Of a DNA stretch of 64,000 nt, positions 25,142 to 35,531 are shown in pieces. Every line of letters begins with the position of its first letter. The stretch's first letter is position 1. The position numbers and the translations under genes are program-made. The notes beneath the pieces were generated by a model. That model made no database searches and was not told the origin of the DNA. It saw only the letters and a list, made by a program, of their open reading frames with translations. The DNA lies in contig CAWAGG010000006.1 in assembly GCA_963781595.1 (NCBI GenBank), positions 434,001-498,000 on the forward strand. The letters run 5' to 3'. This stretch comes from JBEDUK01 sp963781595 (GTDB taxonomy: Bacteria; Actinomycetota; UBA4738).

Positions 25142-26486
25142 TCAGCCTCCTACGACGCGATAGAGCCGCCAGCGGTCCGGCACGCCCTTCAGCTCGTGTT
25201 CGCCGGGGTCCTCGAACCTGGTGCCCGACCCTGCCACCAGGTCCTTGACCGTCTGGGATACGAGCACCGCGGGAGCGCCCGCGAGCGCCCCCACCCGCGC
25301 CCCGATAGTGACGGCGATGCCCGCGACGTCGTCACCGTCGATCTCGATCTCTCCTGTGTGCATGCCCGCGCGGATCTCTATCCCAAGCTCCCTCGTGGCC
25401 CTGACGATCTCCAGCGCGCATCGGATCCCTCGGGCCGGCCCGTCGAACGTCGCCAGGAACCCGTCGCCCATCGTCTTGACCTCATGACCTCGCGCGCGCC
25501 GGAGTTCATCGCGGATGATGCCGTCGTGCAGGCGAAGCACCTCACGCCACGCGCGGTCGTCCATCGATGCCGCGTGCGACGTCGAATCGACGACGTCGGT
25601 GAACCGCACCGTTGCCAGCACCCGATCCGGCTCGGGTGACCGGCGCTCGCCGGTCAGGAACAGCTCGATCTGGTCGATCACCGCGTCCGCCGCGCCGATC
25701 CAGGGGAGGGCGTCCGCGCCCGGGAGCTCAACCAGTCTCGCGTTCGGGATGCTCGCGGCCACCAGTCGACCGCTCTCGATCGGTTCGGACGGATCCGCGG
25801 TCCTGTGCAGCACCAGGGTTGGGACGCGGATGCTCGGCAACAGCGTCCGGAGATCCACCCGGTTGAACATCTCGACCTCGGCGATGTTGCCGCCGCGGCC
25901 CGCCGTCAGGGCGTCGTAGGACCCGATGGCGTGGATGCTGGCTTCGGGAAGCGACGGAGCGAATCCCCGGACCCAGGAGCTGGCCCACTCTCGGGCCGAT
26001 GACGCTCGCCTGATCTGGTCGATGGTGCGCTTCACGTCCTCCTCTGTCTCCTGCCACGGCAGCTCGTCGGATCGGATCCACGTGGAGGTCGAACCGAACA
26101 GGATCAGCCCGTCGAAGTGCTCGGGATGGGTGGCCGCCGCGAGCATCGCCACGAAGGCGGATCGGCCTCCCCCGAAGATCGTGGCCTTGAACGATATGGA
26201 GGCAGCGAGCACCGCGAGGACGTCGTCCATCTTGTCCTCCAGCGTGGGCACCTGTCCGGGGGGGAACCTGTCCGAGCACACTAACCCCGCGGGGGTCCAT
26301 GACGATGAGCCGAGAGAAGGACGCGAGACGCGTCATGAAGCGCGCGTGCTCGGGCACCTGCCAGTTCCACTCGACGTTCGACAGGAACTGCGGCAAATAG
26401 AGGAGGTCGGTGGACCCGTTCCCAACGGTCTGATACGCGATCGAGAAGTCCCCGCTCCACGTGTAGCGGGTGTCCGGGTGCTCCAT
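25142..26486 (-). CDS. Alpha/beta-hydrolase-class III adenylate/guanylate cyclase fusion, frameshifted
   Basis: Third member of a tandem trio (last transcribed). From the ATG at 26486, residues 1-69 are the start of an alpha/beta hydrolase (YTWSGDFSIAYQTVGNG, RLIVMDPRG). The frame is then lost near 26275-26285 and resumes one base over with CSDRFPPGQVPTLEDKMDDVLAVL. Comparison with its paralogs implies one extra base between RG and SDR. The remaining frame is intact to 25142 and includes a class III cyclase domain (VRFTDVVDSTSHA, EVKTMGDGFLATFDG) and the family tail HELKGVPDRWRLYRV. Only this copy keeps the purine-type Lys (VKT). The start overlaps the upstream stop (TGATG). Confidence 0.8.
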
Positions 26487-27823
26487 CAGACCACCACCCG
26501 ATACAGCCGCCAGCGGTCGGGGACGCCCTTCAGCTCGTGCTCGGCGGCGTCCTCGAAGGTCAAGCCACTGCCGGCCGTCAGATCCTTCACCGTCTGGGAT
26601 ACGAGGACCTGAGAGGGACCGGCGACGGCTCCGATGCGTGCGCCGATATGGACGGCGATGCCGTGGACCCGGCCATCCGCGAGCTCAACCTCGCCGGTGT
26701 GCAAGCCCGCGCGGATCTCGAGCCCGAGCGGCTTGACCGCCTCGGCGATCGCCTGCGCACAGCGCACGGCTCGTGCGGGGCCGTCGAACGTCGCGAAGAA
26801 CCCGTCGCCTGCGGTGTCGATCTCGGTTCCTCGGTAGCGACCGATCATCGCGCGAACCGTCGCATGATGCCGTTCGAGCAAGGCCTTCCACGCTCGATCC
26901 CCCAGCTGGGCCGCCTTCTGAGTGGAACCCACGATGTCCGTGAACAGCACGGTCGCGAGCACGCGGTCGAACGTCGCCTGCTCCGCGCTGACCGACCGCA
27001 CGAACCGCTCGACCTCCGCCAGGAGACGTTCGACGTCGCCCGCGTATGGCGTCCAGTCCTCACCAGGAACCTGTACATGCCGCGCTCCCGGGATCCGCTG
27101 CGCGAGGTCCACGGATCTGTCGCGCGCCCGCGTGGATCGCGAGATCACGAGCGTCGGTGCTTGCACGGTCGTCAGGACGCCGCGGACATCTGTCTCGTTC
27201 TCGACCTCATCGAACGCCAGCGCGGCGGCGGGTGAGGCACCTTGCCGCATGGACCTTGCCACCCAGCGGATCCACTCCGGATCGTTCGCGCGCGACGGCG
27301 TGTCGCCTTCCATCCAGCGCCTCGCCATCTCCTCGCTCCCCCAATGTTCCGCGATCTCGGTCCGCCACTCGTCCTTGGCTTCCGTCGGCCAGCCGAGCGG
27401 ATAGTCGGGCGCCCACCGGCCTCTGGCATACGAGTTGTAGAGGACGAGCGCCAGGACCCGGTCGGGATGCATCGCGGCGAACAGCGCGGCGAGGCTCCCA
27501 CCGTCCCCATCGCCGAAGAGCACCGCTCGATCGGATCCGGCACCATCCAGAACCGCACGCAGGTCGTCGGCGCGCATGTCGAAGTCCGGCGCGCCCACCC
27601 CCCGATCGGACAGTCCGGTGCCGCGCTTGTCGAACAGGATGACCCGGGAGAACGAGCCCAGCCGCTCGAGGAACCGCACGCCCCACGGCGGCTCGAACTC
27701 GATCTCGAAGTTGGCCGCCATCCCGATGATGTACACGAGGTCGACTGGGCCTTCGCCTCGGACCTGGTAGGCGATGTTGACCCCGTCGATCGTCTTCGCG
27801 TACCTGATCGGCTCCGCGGCCAT
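26486..27823 (-). CDS. Alpha/beta-hydrolase-class III cyclase fusion protein
   Basis: A 445-residue two-domain protein, middle of three tandem paralogs. Residues 1-270 are an alpha/beta hydrolase (RVILFDKRGTGLSDRGVG; elbow AVLFGDGDGGSLAALFA, with Asp at the nucleophile position). Residues 285-435 form a class III cyclase domain: VLFTDIVGSTQKAAQLGD and DTAGDGFFATFDGPARA carry the two metal-binding Asp regions, but the substrate-specifying Lys is Asp here and the usual Asn of the transition-state N-x-x-x-R motif is His (AVHIGARI). Cyclase activity is therefore uncertain. The protein would sense or hydrolyse a small ligand and signal through a cyclic nucleotide. It starts 10 bp after the upstream paralog. 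Confidence 0.88.
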   Translation of the reverse strand: MAAEPIRYAKTIDGVNIAYQVRGEGPVDLVYIIGMAANFEIEFEPPWGVRFLERLGSFSRVILFDKRGTGLSDRGVGAPDFDMRADDLRAVLDGAGSDRAVLFGDGDGGSLAALFAAMHPDRVLALVLYNSYARGRWAPDYPLGWPTEAKDEWRTEIAEHWGSEEMARRWMEGDTPSRANDPEWIRWVARSMRQGASPAAALAFDEVENETDVRGVLTTVQAPTLVISRSTRARDRSVDLAQRIPGARHVQVPGEDWTPYAGDVERLLAEVERFVRSVSAEQATFDRVLATVLFTDIVGSTQKAAQLGDRAWKALLERHHATVRAMIGRYRGTEIDTAGDGFFATFDGPARAVRCAQAIAEAVKPLGLEIRAGLHTGEVELADGRVHGIAVHIGARIGAVAGPSQVLVSQTVKDLTAGSGLTFEDAAEHELKGVPDRWRLYRVVV

Positions 27824-27833
27824 CAGCGTTCCG

Positions 27834-29174
27834 TCACCTCACCCGGTAGAGACGCCAGCGGTCGGGGACGCCCTTCAGTTCGTGCTCACCGGCGTCTTCG
27901 AACGCGAGGCCCGATCCGGCGGTGAGGTCCTTCACCGTGCTGGAGACCATGACCTGCGAGGGTCCCGCCAGGGCCGCGACCCGCGCGCCGATGTGGACCG
28001 CCAGCCCCCGGATGTCGGCGCCCTCGAGCTCGATCTCGCCCGTGTGGACGCCCGCCCGGATCTGGATCCCCAGCCGACCGCGGATCTCCTGTGCGGACTC
28101 CGTGGCCGCGAAGACCGCGCGCGCCGGGCCGTCGAAGGTAGCCAGGAAGCCGTCACCGGCGGTGCTGATCTCACGGCCACGGAAGCGGTCGATGTTCGAA
28201 CGGACGATCCCGTCGTGGCGGTCCAGCAGGTCGCGCCAGGCGTGGTCGCCGATCGCCGACACGTGCTCCGTCGAACCGACGATGTCCGTGAACAGCACCG
28301 TCGCCAGCGCGCGATCGAGGACGGGCTCCGGTCGGTCGACGCCCAAGAACCCGCGGATCGCCTCGCCGAACGCCTCGTGCTCGGGCCACGGCATGTAGGA
28401 CGTCCCAGGCAGCGACACGCGGCGTGCTCCGGGGATCAGCTTCACCACGTTGGCGGACAGCGCCCGCTCACGTTCGTCGAAGGCCTCGTTCTCGATGATC
28501 AACGTCGGACAGCGGATCGAGGGGAGAACGGCGTGGACGTCGCTTTCCTGGAGCGTTCGACCGAGTTCGCGCGCGGTCGCGGGGCCGAAGCCGAACCGGA
28601 ATCGCTTCGCCGCCCATCGCACGAACGCGTCGTCCACCTGGTGGTGCTGGAGTTCGCCCCCGAACATCCGCCGCACGCCCTCGACCGTTCCCCAGTCGCT
28701 CGCCGAGGGCGAGATCATCGCCAGTTCGTCGGGGGTGGCGCCCAATGGATCGTCGGGCGAACCGGCGACGCTGGCGAGTGCGCCGAACCAGATCAGCGCG
28801 TCCACGCGGTGCGGGTGGCTCGCCGCGCACATCGCACCCACCATCCCTCCGACCCCGGCTCCGAAGAGCACGGCCCGATCGACACGCGCGGCGTCCAGGA
28901 CCGCCAGCGTGTCCGCGGCCCGCGTCTCCAGGTTGGAAAGGCCGTGTCCGGCGTCGGAGAGGCCCGTCCCCCGTTCGTCGTGGAGGATCACCCTGGCGAA
29001 TCCCGCGAGCTCTCGCCAGAAGCCGGCGGCGGGTTCGTACTCCCACCACAACTCGACGTTGCCGCCGAAGGGGGCGTGGAACGCGACCGTGCTGGGCCCG
29101 TTCCCGATCGCCTGATAGGCGATGTAGCCGCCGTCCGGCGTCGGTGCGTACTCGGTCCGCGGGATCTCGATCAT
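27834..29174 (-). CDS. Alpha/beta-hydrolase-class III cyclase fusion protein
   Basis: First gene of the minus-strand trio (446 residues). The hydrolase part reads GYIAYQAIGNGPSTVAFHAP, VILHDERGTGLSDAGHG, and an elbow VLFGAGVGGMVGAMCA in which the nucleophile position is Ala, so this domain is probably non-catalytic. The cyclase part has ATVLFTDIVGSTEHVSAIGDHAW and STAGDGFLATFDGPARA with both metal Asp sites, while the purine-selecting Lys is Ser. It ends with the same tail as its paralogs (HELKGVPDRWRLYRV). I chose the ATG at 29174 because similarity begins at once; the frame extends upstream without it. The operon promoter should lie in 29175-29400 but I see no clear one. Confidence 0.87.
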   Translation of the reverse strand: MIEIPRTEYAPTPDGGYIAYQAIGNGPSTVAFHAPFGGNVELWWEYEPAAGFWRELAGFARVILHDERGTGLSDAGHGLSNLETRAADTLAVLDAARVDRAVLFGAGVGGMVGAMCAASHPHRVDALIWFGALASVAGSPDDPLGATPDELAMISPSASDWGTVEGVRRMFGGELQHHQVDDAFVRWAAKRFRFGFGPATARELGRTLQESDVHAVLPSIRCPTLIIENEAFDERERALSANVVKLIPGARRVSLPGTSYMPWPEHEAFGEAIRGFLGVDRPEPVLDRALATVLFTDIVGSTEHVSAIGDHAWRDLLDRHDGIVRSNIDRFRGREISTAGDGFLATFDGPARAVFAATESAQEIRGRLGIQIRAGVHTGEIELEGADIRGLAVHIGARVAALAGPSQVMVSSTVKDLTAGSGLAFEDAGEHELKGVPDRWRLYRVR

Positions 29175-29554
29175 GGCGCGCTCACCAGCGAATCCTCCCC
29201 GGGCGCGGTGCGGACCGCAAGCCGATGGGGTCGTGCGGGACCGACCGGCCACCGTCCTTCGGACCAGGATCATGACCGTTCGGCTAATCCCTGGGAACGG
29301 ATCGCCCGAATACCTTGTTGAGCACGCTACGAGACGGAAGCGGGTCGATGGGGTATGAAGCGACGGATGGTCCAGAGAAGTTCGTCGGACCCCACGCGTA
29401 TAATCGCCTCCGTGGGAGGCGCTCACAGGCGCGGACCGATCCGGAACGCGGATCGCGCCACGGGCGCTTCCGTCGCCTCAGGGGTAGGACGGAGTCCGGC
29501 GATCCCAGGGGCTGAACCGACCGGGGGCGCATCGAGCGCCCCAAGGGGATAGAC
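29175..29554. other. 380-bp divergent intergenic region upstream of clpC
   Basis: No gene with family similarity is found here; short frames are low-complexity and have no supported start. It must hold the promoter of the minus-strand cyclase trio and the leader of clpC. The only strong element is TATAAT at 29399-29404. The clpC leader would be about 145 nt, long enough for a regulatory structure, but I find no recognisable riboswitch, CIRCE or HAIR element. Confidence 0.6.
29399..29404 (+). promoter_or_regulatory. Consensus -10 box TATAAT, likely clpC promoter
   Basis: A perfect TATAAT within otherwise GC-rich sequence, 151 nt upstream of the clpC start. No convincing -35 is seen at 16-18 bp. 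A role in clpC transcription is inferred from direction and position. Confidence 0.5.
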
Positions 29555-32034
<2,480 letters not shown>

Positions 32035-32093
32035 GGCTCCGGGGAACGCGGATCCTTGCCGGAGGCGGACCGGCGGATCCGAGAAGGACGGAT

Positions 32094-32121
32094 GGCCCAG
32101 CGGCCGCGAGGTCGCTGGGCC
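32094..32121 (+). terminator. Stem-loop terminator after clpC
   Basis: GGCCCAGCG and CGCTGGGCC form a perfect 9-bp GC-rich stem with a 10-nt loop, 60 bp after the clpC stop, followed by TTCGTC. The T-run is weak, as is common in high-GC actinobacteria. Confidence 0.6.
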
Positions 32122-32184
32122 TTCGTCATCCCGAGGCCACATCCTCGGCGTTCGTGCTGGTCAGGGCGTGTCGTCGTCGCTCGG

Positions 32185-32190
32185 TATCGT
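32185..32190 (+). promoter_or_regulatory. -10 box TATCGT of radA, leaderless-type
   Basis: TATCGT lies 7 nt before the GTG at 32198. Its position argues for that GTG as the radA start rather than the GTG at 32168, which would precede the -10 box. Confidence 0.5.
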
Positions 32191-32197
32191 TCGTTGC

Positions 32198-33547
32198 GTG
32201 GGCAAGATCAAGCGGCTGTTCGTCTGTTCGTCGTGCGGGAGGCCGTCCGCCCAATGGGCGGGCCGGTGCTCCACGTGCGGGGAGTGGGGGACGGTCGACG
32301 AACGCGCGGCCGCCGCGTCGCACGGCGCGCACACGGACGGTGCGACGGCCCTGGTCGAGGACCTTGCCCCGCAGGCAGAGGAGCACCGGATCGGGACGGG
32401 CGTCGAGGGCGTCGATCGCGTCCTCGGCGGAGGCCTCGTCCCCGGGTCGGTGGTTCTCGTCGCGGGGGCGCCCGGCATCGGCAAGTCGACACTTCTCCTC
32501 CAACTCGCGTCGCGCTTGACGGATGCCGGGCACCCTTGCCTGATCGCTTCCGGCGAGGAGGCCCGCGGACAGGTCGCCGCGCGGGCCCGCCGCCTCGGGG
32601 TCGACGGGTCGGCATTGTCGTTCGTCCCTGGCCGCGAGCTTGGCGACCTGCTCGGGGCCGTCGAGGCGCGCCGCCCCGCCGTGCTCGTCGTCGACTCGAT
32701 CCACACCCTGCGCGACAGCGGCTCAGAGGCGATGGTCGGCGGGCCGGGCCAGGTCAGGGCGTGCGTCGACGCGCTGGTCGGGGTCGCGAAGCGGCTCGGC
32801 GTGACGATGCTGCTCGTCGGCCACGTCACGAAGGCCGGCGACGTGGCCGGACCCCGCACGATCGAGCACGCGGTCGACGTCGTGCTGTCGTTCGAGGGCG
32901 ACACCAGGTCCGGCCTGCGGATCCTGGCCGGCGGGAAGAACCGGTTCGGGCCTGAGGGCGAGGTGGCGTGGTTCGAGATGCGGCCTTCGGGACTGGTCGA
33001 GCGCGAGACGGGGCCAGGGCTCATCGGCGGCGAGCGGGAGGTTGGGTGTGCGACGGCGCTGGTGACGGCCGGCCGGCGAGCGCTCGCCGTCGACATCCAG
33101 GCCCTGGTGATCCCGACCGACGGGCCGCCTCGGCGCCAGGTCGCGGGGCTCGATCCTCGCCGGTTCCACATCGTCGCGGCGGTCGCCGATCGGGCGGCGG
33201 GCGCCAGGTTGATCCGCTCGGAACTGATCGGGGCCGCGGCCGGCGGGTTCCGCGTCGACGACACCGCCGCCGATCTGGCGGTCGCGGCGGCGCTGGTCTC
33301 GGCCAGCGCCGGCATACTCGCGCCGGACCGGACCGGCTACATGGGTGAGGTCACCCTGACGGGGGCGGTGCGACCCGTCGGGGCGGTCGAGCAGCGGCTT
33401 CAGGCAGCGACTTCGGCCGGGCTCGAGCACGTCATCTGCGCCCGTGGCGACGCGCGCCGGAGCCGCGGCGACGTCCGGTTGAGCCCTGTCGACCACCTCC
33501 GGCAAGCCGTCGCATGGGGTCGTGCGTCCAGCGTGGGAAGGGGTTGA
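32198..33547 (+). CDS. radA: DNA repair protein RadA
   Basis: A RecA-like branch-migration helicase acting in recombinational repair. The 449-residue protein begins with a C4 zinc finger (FVCSSCGRPSAQWAGRCSTCGEW). Next come the RecA-like ATPase with Walker A GAPGIGKST, Walker B VLVVDSIHTL, and the RadA-specific KNRFG motif (GGKNRFGPEGEVAWFEM), then a Lon-protease-like C-terminal domain (GEVTLTGAVRPVGAVEQRL). The start is set by the leaderless -10 box and by the usual few residues before the zinc finger. It follows clpC after a terminator, a frequent pairing in Gram-positive bacteria. Confidence 0.94.
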   Translation: MGKIKRLFVCSSCGRPSAQWAGRCSTCGEWGTVDERAAAASHGAHTDGATALVEDLAPQAEEHRIGTGVEGVDRVLGGGLVPGSVVLVAGAPGIGKSTLLLQLASRLTDAGHPCLIASGEEARGQVAARARRLGVDGSALSFVPGRELGDLLGAVEARRPAVLVVDSIHTLRDSGSEAMVGGPGQVRACVDALVGVAKRLGVTMLLVGHVTKAGDVAGPRTIEHAVDVVLSFEGDTRSGLRILAGGKNRFGPEGEVAWFEMRPSGLVERETGPGLIGGEREVGCATALVTAGRRALAVDIQALVIPTDGPPRRQVAGLDPRRFHIVAAVADRAAGARLIRSELIGAAAGGFRVDDTAADLAVAAALVSASAGILAPDRTGYMGEVTLTGAVRPVGAVEQRLQAATSAGLEHVICARGDARRSRGDVRLSPVDHLRQAVAWGRASSVGRG

Positions 33548-33582
33548 TCGGGAGCGATATAGGGGCTGACCTGCGGATTCTC

Positions 33583-33613
33583 TTTGCCTTCAGAACGACG
33601 CGCGTGCTATCCT
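33583..33613 (+). promoter_or_regulatory. carD promoter (TTGCCT ... TATCCT)
   Basis: A -35-like TTGCCT at 33583-33588 and -10 TATCCT at 33608-33613 are separated by 19 bp, slightly longer than ideal. The predicted leader to the carD GTG is about 37 nt and contains GCGAGGGGG as ribosome site. Confidence 0.5.
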
Positions 33614-33656
33614 CGATGGACCGCAGTCCGCCGGTCCTGACCCGCGAGGGGGTGCC

Positions 33657-34142
33657 GTGTTCACGAAGGGTGACAAGGTCGTCTATCCCCATCATGGCGT
33701 AGCCATCATCGAGGATATGCAAGAGCAGGATTTCCTGGGGGAACGGCGACAGTACTTCATCCTCCGATTGGCACACGGCGATCTGACGCTCAAGGTCCCC
33801 GTCGACAACACGAAGGAGATCGGCCTGAGAGAGGTCGTCTCCCGGCGCGAGGTGAAGAAGGTCATGGACGTCCTGCGCGAGGACGAGACGAACATGCCCG
33901 CGAACTGGAGCCGCCGCTTCAAGACGAACGTCGAGAAGATCAAGTCCGGCGACATCTACCAGATCGCCGAGGTCGTCCGGAACCTCTCGATCCGCGAGAA
34001 GGACAAGGGCCTGTCCGCCGGCGAGAAGCGCATGCTGACGAAGGCCCGCCAGATCCTGGTCTCCGAGCTCACGTTCGCCTACGAAACGACCGAGGAGAAG
34101 ACCGAGGCCATGATCGACAAGGTCCTGGCCGAGTCGCACTAG
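33657..34142 (+). CDS. carD: CarD-family RNA polymerase-binding regulator
   Basis: A 161-residue global transcription factor that binds the RNA polymerase beta subunit and stabilises the open complex, important at actinobacterial rRNA and housekeeping promoters. The N-terminal RNAP-interaction Tudor-like domain (about 1-60; FTKGDKVVYPHHGVAIIEDM, YFILRLAHGDLTLKVPVDN) and the helical DNA-binding C-terminus (DETNMPANWSRRFKTNVEKIKSGDIYQIAEVVRNL, then GEKRMLTKARQILVSEL) are complete. The conserved Trp in NWSRR matches the residue that wedges the DNA minor groove. GTG start at 33657. Likely regulates many genes here, given the many weak -35 elements. Confidence 0.95.
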   Translation: MFTKGDKVVYPHHGVAIIEDMQEQDFLGERRQYFILRLAHGDLTLKVPVDNTKEIGLREVVSRREVKKVMDVLREDETNMPANWSRRFKTNVEKIKSGDIYQIAEVVRNLSIREKDKGLSAGEKRMLTKARQILVSELTFAYETTEEKTEAMIDKVLAESH

Positions 34143-34185
34143 CACCTCGGCTCAAGCTCCCCGGCCGTCGGCCGAAGCAACAAGG

Positions 34186-35466
34186 ATGGGCGTGTTCAAG
34201 CATGGGCCGCATCCCGTAGATGGCGATCCAGCCAGCGCGTCCCTGAACGGCGACGGAGAGGGAGGCGACGGGATGGGTGGTGCGTCCCTGAACGGTGACG
34301 ACGCCAGGAGCCACCGCACCGACGCCGGCGACCCGAAGGCGCTCGCCCGCGCGCCGAGCAAGGGCCGCACCCTCGTCGAAGCGGTCCGCCTGATCATGGT
34401 CGCCCTGTTCGCGACCGCCGGCTGGGAGATCGCATCCGACACCGGCCCGAACGTCGCCCGCCGGGTCATCCTCGGAACCGCCCTCGGATCGTGCGTCGGG
34501 TTCGTTGTCGGCGGTACCTTCGGCCGAACGACCGCGTCGGCCGCATCGGCGCTGGAACGTGAGTTCCGCCGGATCCCCGTCGCGGACATCCTCGCCGGGA
34601 CGATCGGTTCGATCCTCGGCCTCGCGGCGGGCGCGTTGCTGTCGGTTCCCCTGTTCCACCTGCCGGCGGCCGCGGCCCTGCCGACCGTCGCGTTCGTCTA
34701 TTTCGTCTGCGGGGTGATCGGATATCGGCTCGGCATCTCCAAGAGCGACGAGCTCTGGGGTCTGTTCGGCGTCAAGCCGCGCATCTCGGGCGGATCCGCC
34801 TCGGGGAATCTCACTGTCGTGGACACGAGCGCCCTCGTCGACGGCAGGATCGAATCGCTGGTTCGGATGGGGTTCGTCACCGGGACCCTCCTCGTGACGC
34901 GGAGCGTGGTCGCCGAGCTCCAGACGATCGCGGATTCGTCGGATCCGGCGAAGCGCGCTCGCGGGCGACGCAGCCTCGACCTCTTGGTGCGGTTGCGGCG
35001 GGACCCGACCATCGACATCGTGCTGGAGGACGACGAGCACGCCGGCAGCTCGGAGGACGTCGACGCGCAGCTCGTACGGCTCGCCAGGGACCGCACCGGC
35101 GTGCTGCTGACGAACGACTCGAACCTCGCGCGCGTCGCGAAGGCGCTCGACGTGCCCGTGCGCTCGATCGACGCGTTGGCGGAGGCGCTGCGCGCGCCGG
35201 TGCATCCTGGCGAGCGCATCGAGGTTCGTCTGATCCGGCCGGGCCGCGACGCGGGACAGGCGGTGGGCTATCTCGACGACGGTACGATGGTCGTCGTGGA
35301 GAGCGCGGCGAGCGAGGTCGGACGCAACCGAGAGGTGATCGTGACGAACGTGCTCCAGACGGCGAGTGGGCGGATGGTGTTCGCCGAACGCCCTGGGCAG
35401 GTCGATCTTCCTCAGGTTCCCGCCGGGTCGGCCGTCCCGCCACCCGGCGCGGAGCCGTCATCCTGA
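34186..35466 (+). CDS. Membrane-anchored PIN/TRAM-domain protein (YacL-like)
   Basis: A 426-residue protein. It has an acidic, low-complexity N-terminus containing a short repeat (ASLNGD twice). About four membrane helices follow (residues 60-190; LIMVALFATAGWEIA, ILGTALGSCVGFVVGG, GTIGSILGLAAGALL, LPTVAFVYFVCGVIGYRLG), then a PIN domain (VVDTSALVDGRIESL; VLLTNDSNLARVAKAL with acidic residues). A C-terminal TRAM domain (GQAVGYLDDGTMVVVE) completes it. This is the conserved PIN-TRAM protein of Firmicutes and Actinobacteria, which sits next to carD and ispD; a membrane-associated RNase role is inferred. The start is uncertain; a later ATG at 34273 would trim the acidic part. Confidence 0.88.
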   Translation: MGVFKHGPHPVDGDPASASLNGDGEGGDGMGGASLNGDDARSHRTDAGDPKALARAPSKGRTLVEAVRLIMVALFATAGWEIASDTGPNVARRVILGTALGSCVGFVVGGTFGRTTASAASALEREFRRIPVADILAGTIGSILGLAAGALLSVPLFHLPAAAALPTVAFVYFVCGVIGYRLGISKSDELWGLFGVKPRISGGSASGNLTVVDTSALVDGRIESLVRMGFVTGTLLVTRSVVAELQTIADSSDPAKRARGRRSLDLLVRLRRDPTIDIVLEDDEHAGSSEDVDAQLVRLARDRTGVLLTNDSNLARVAKALDVPVRSIDALAEALRAPVHPGERIEVRLIRPGRDAGQAVGYLDDGTMVVVESAASEVGRNREVIVTNVLQTASGRMVFAERPGQVDLPQVPAGSAVPPPGAEPSS

Positions 35467-35531
35467 CGCCCCCGGCGCCCGACGCACCGAACGAGGACCC
35501 ATCGCCGCTCGACGCCGGAGCTTCGCGGAAC

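Noticed and set aside
29315..29515. Possible small plus-strand gene of 66 codons in the clpC leader
   Set aside because: No ribosome site at its start, low-complexity Arg/Gly product, and a likely promoter -10 box lies inside it.
34238..34310. Short direct repeat (ASLNGD coding units) in the PIN/TRAM gene considered as a repeat array
   Set aside because: Only two imperfect copies within a low-complexity N-terminus; no evidence of a CRISPR or mobile repeat anywhere in the window.
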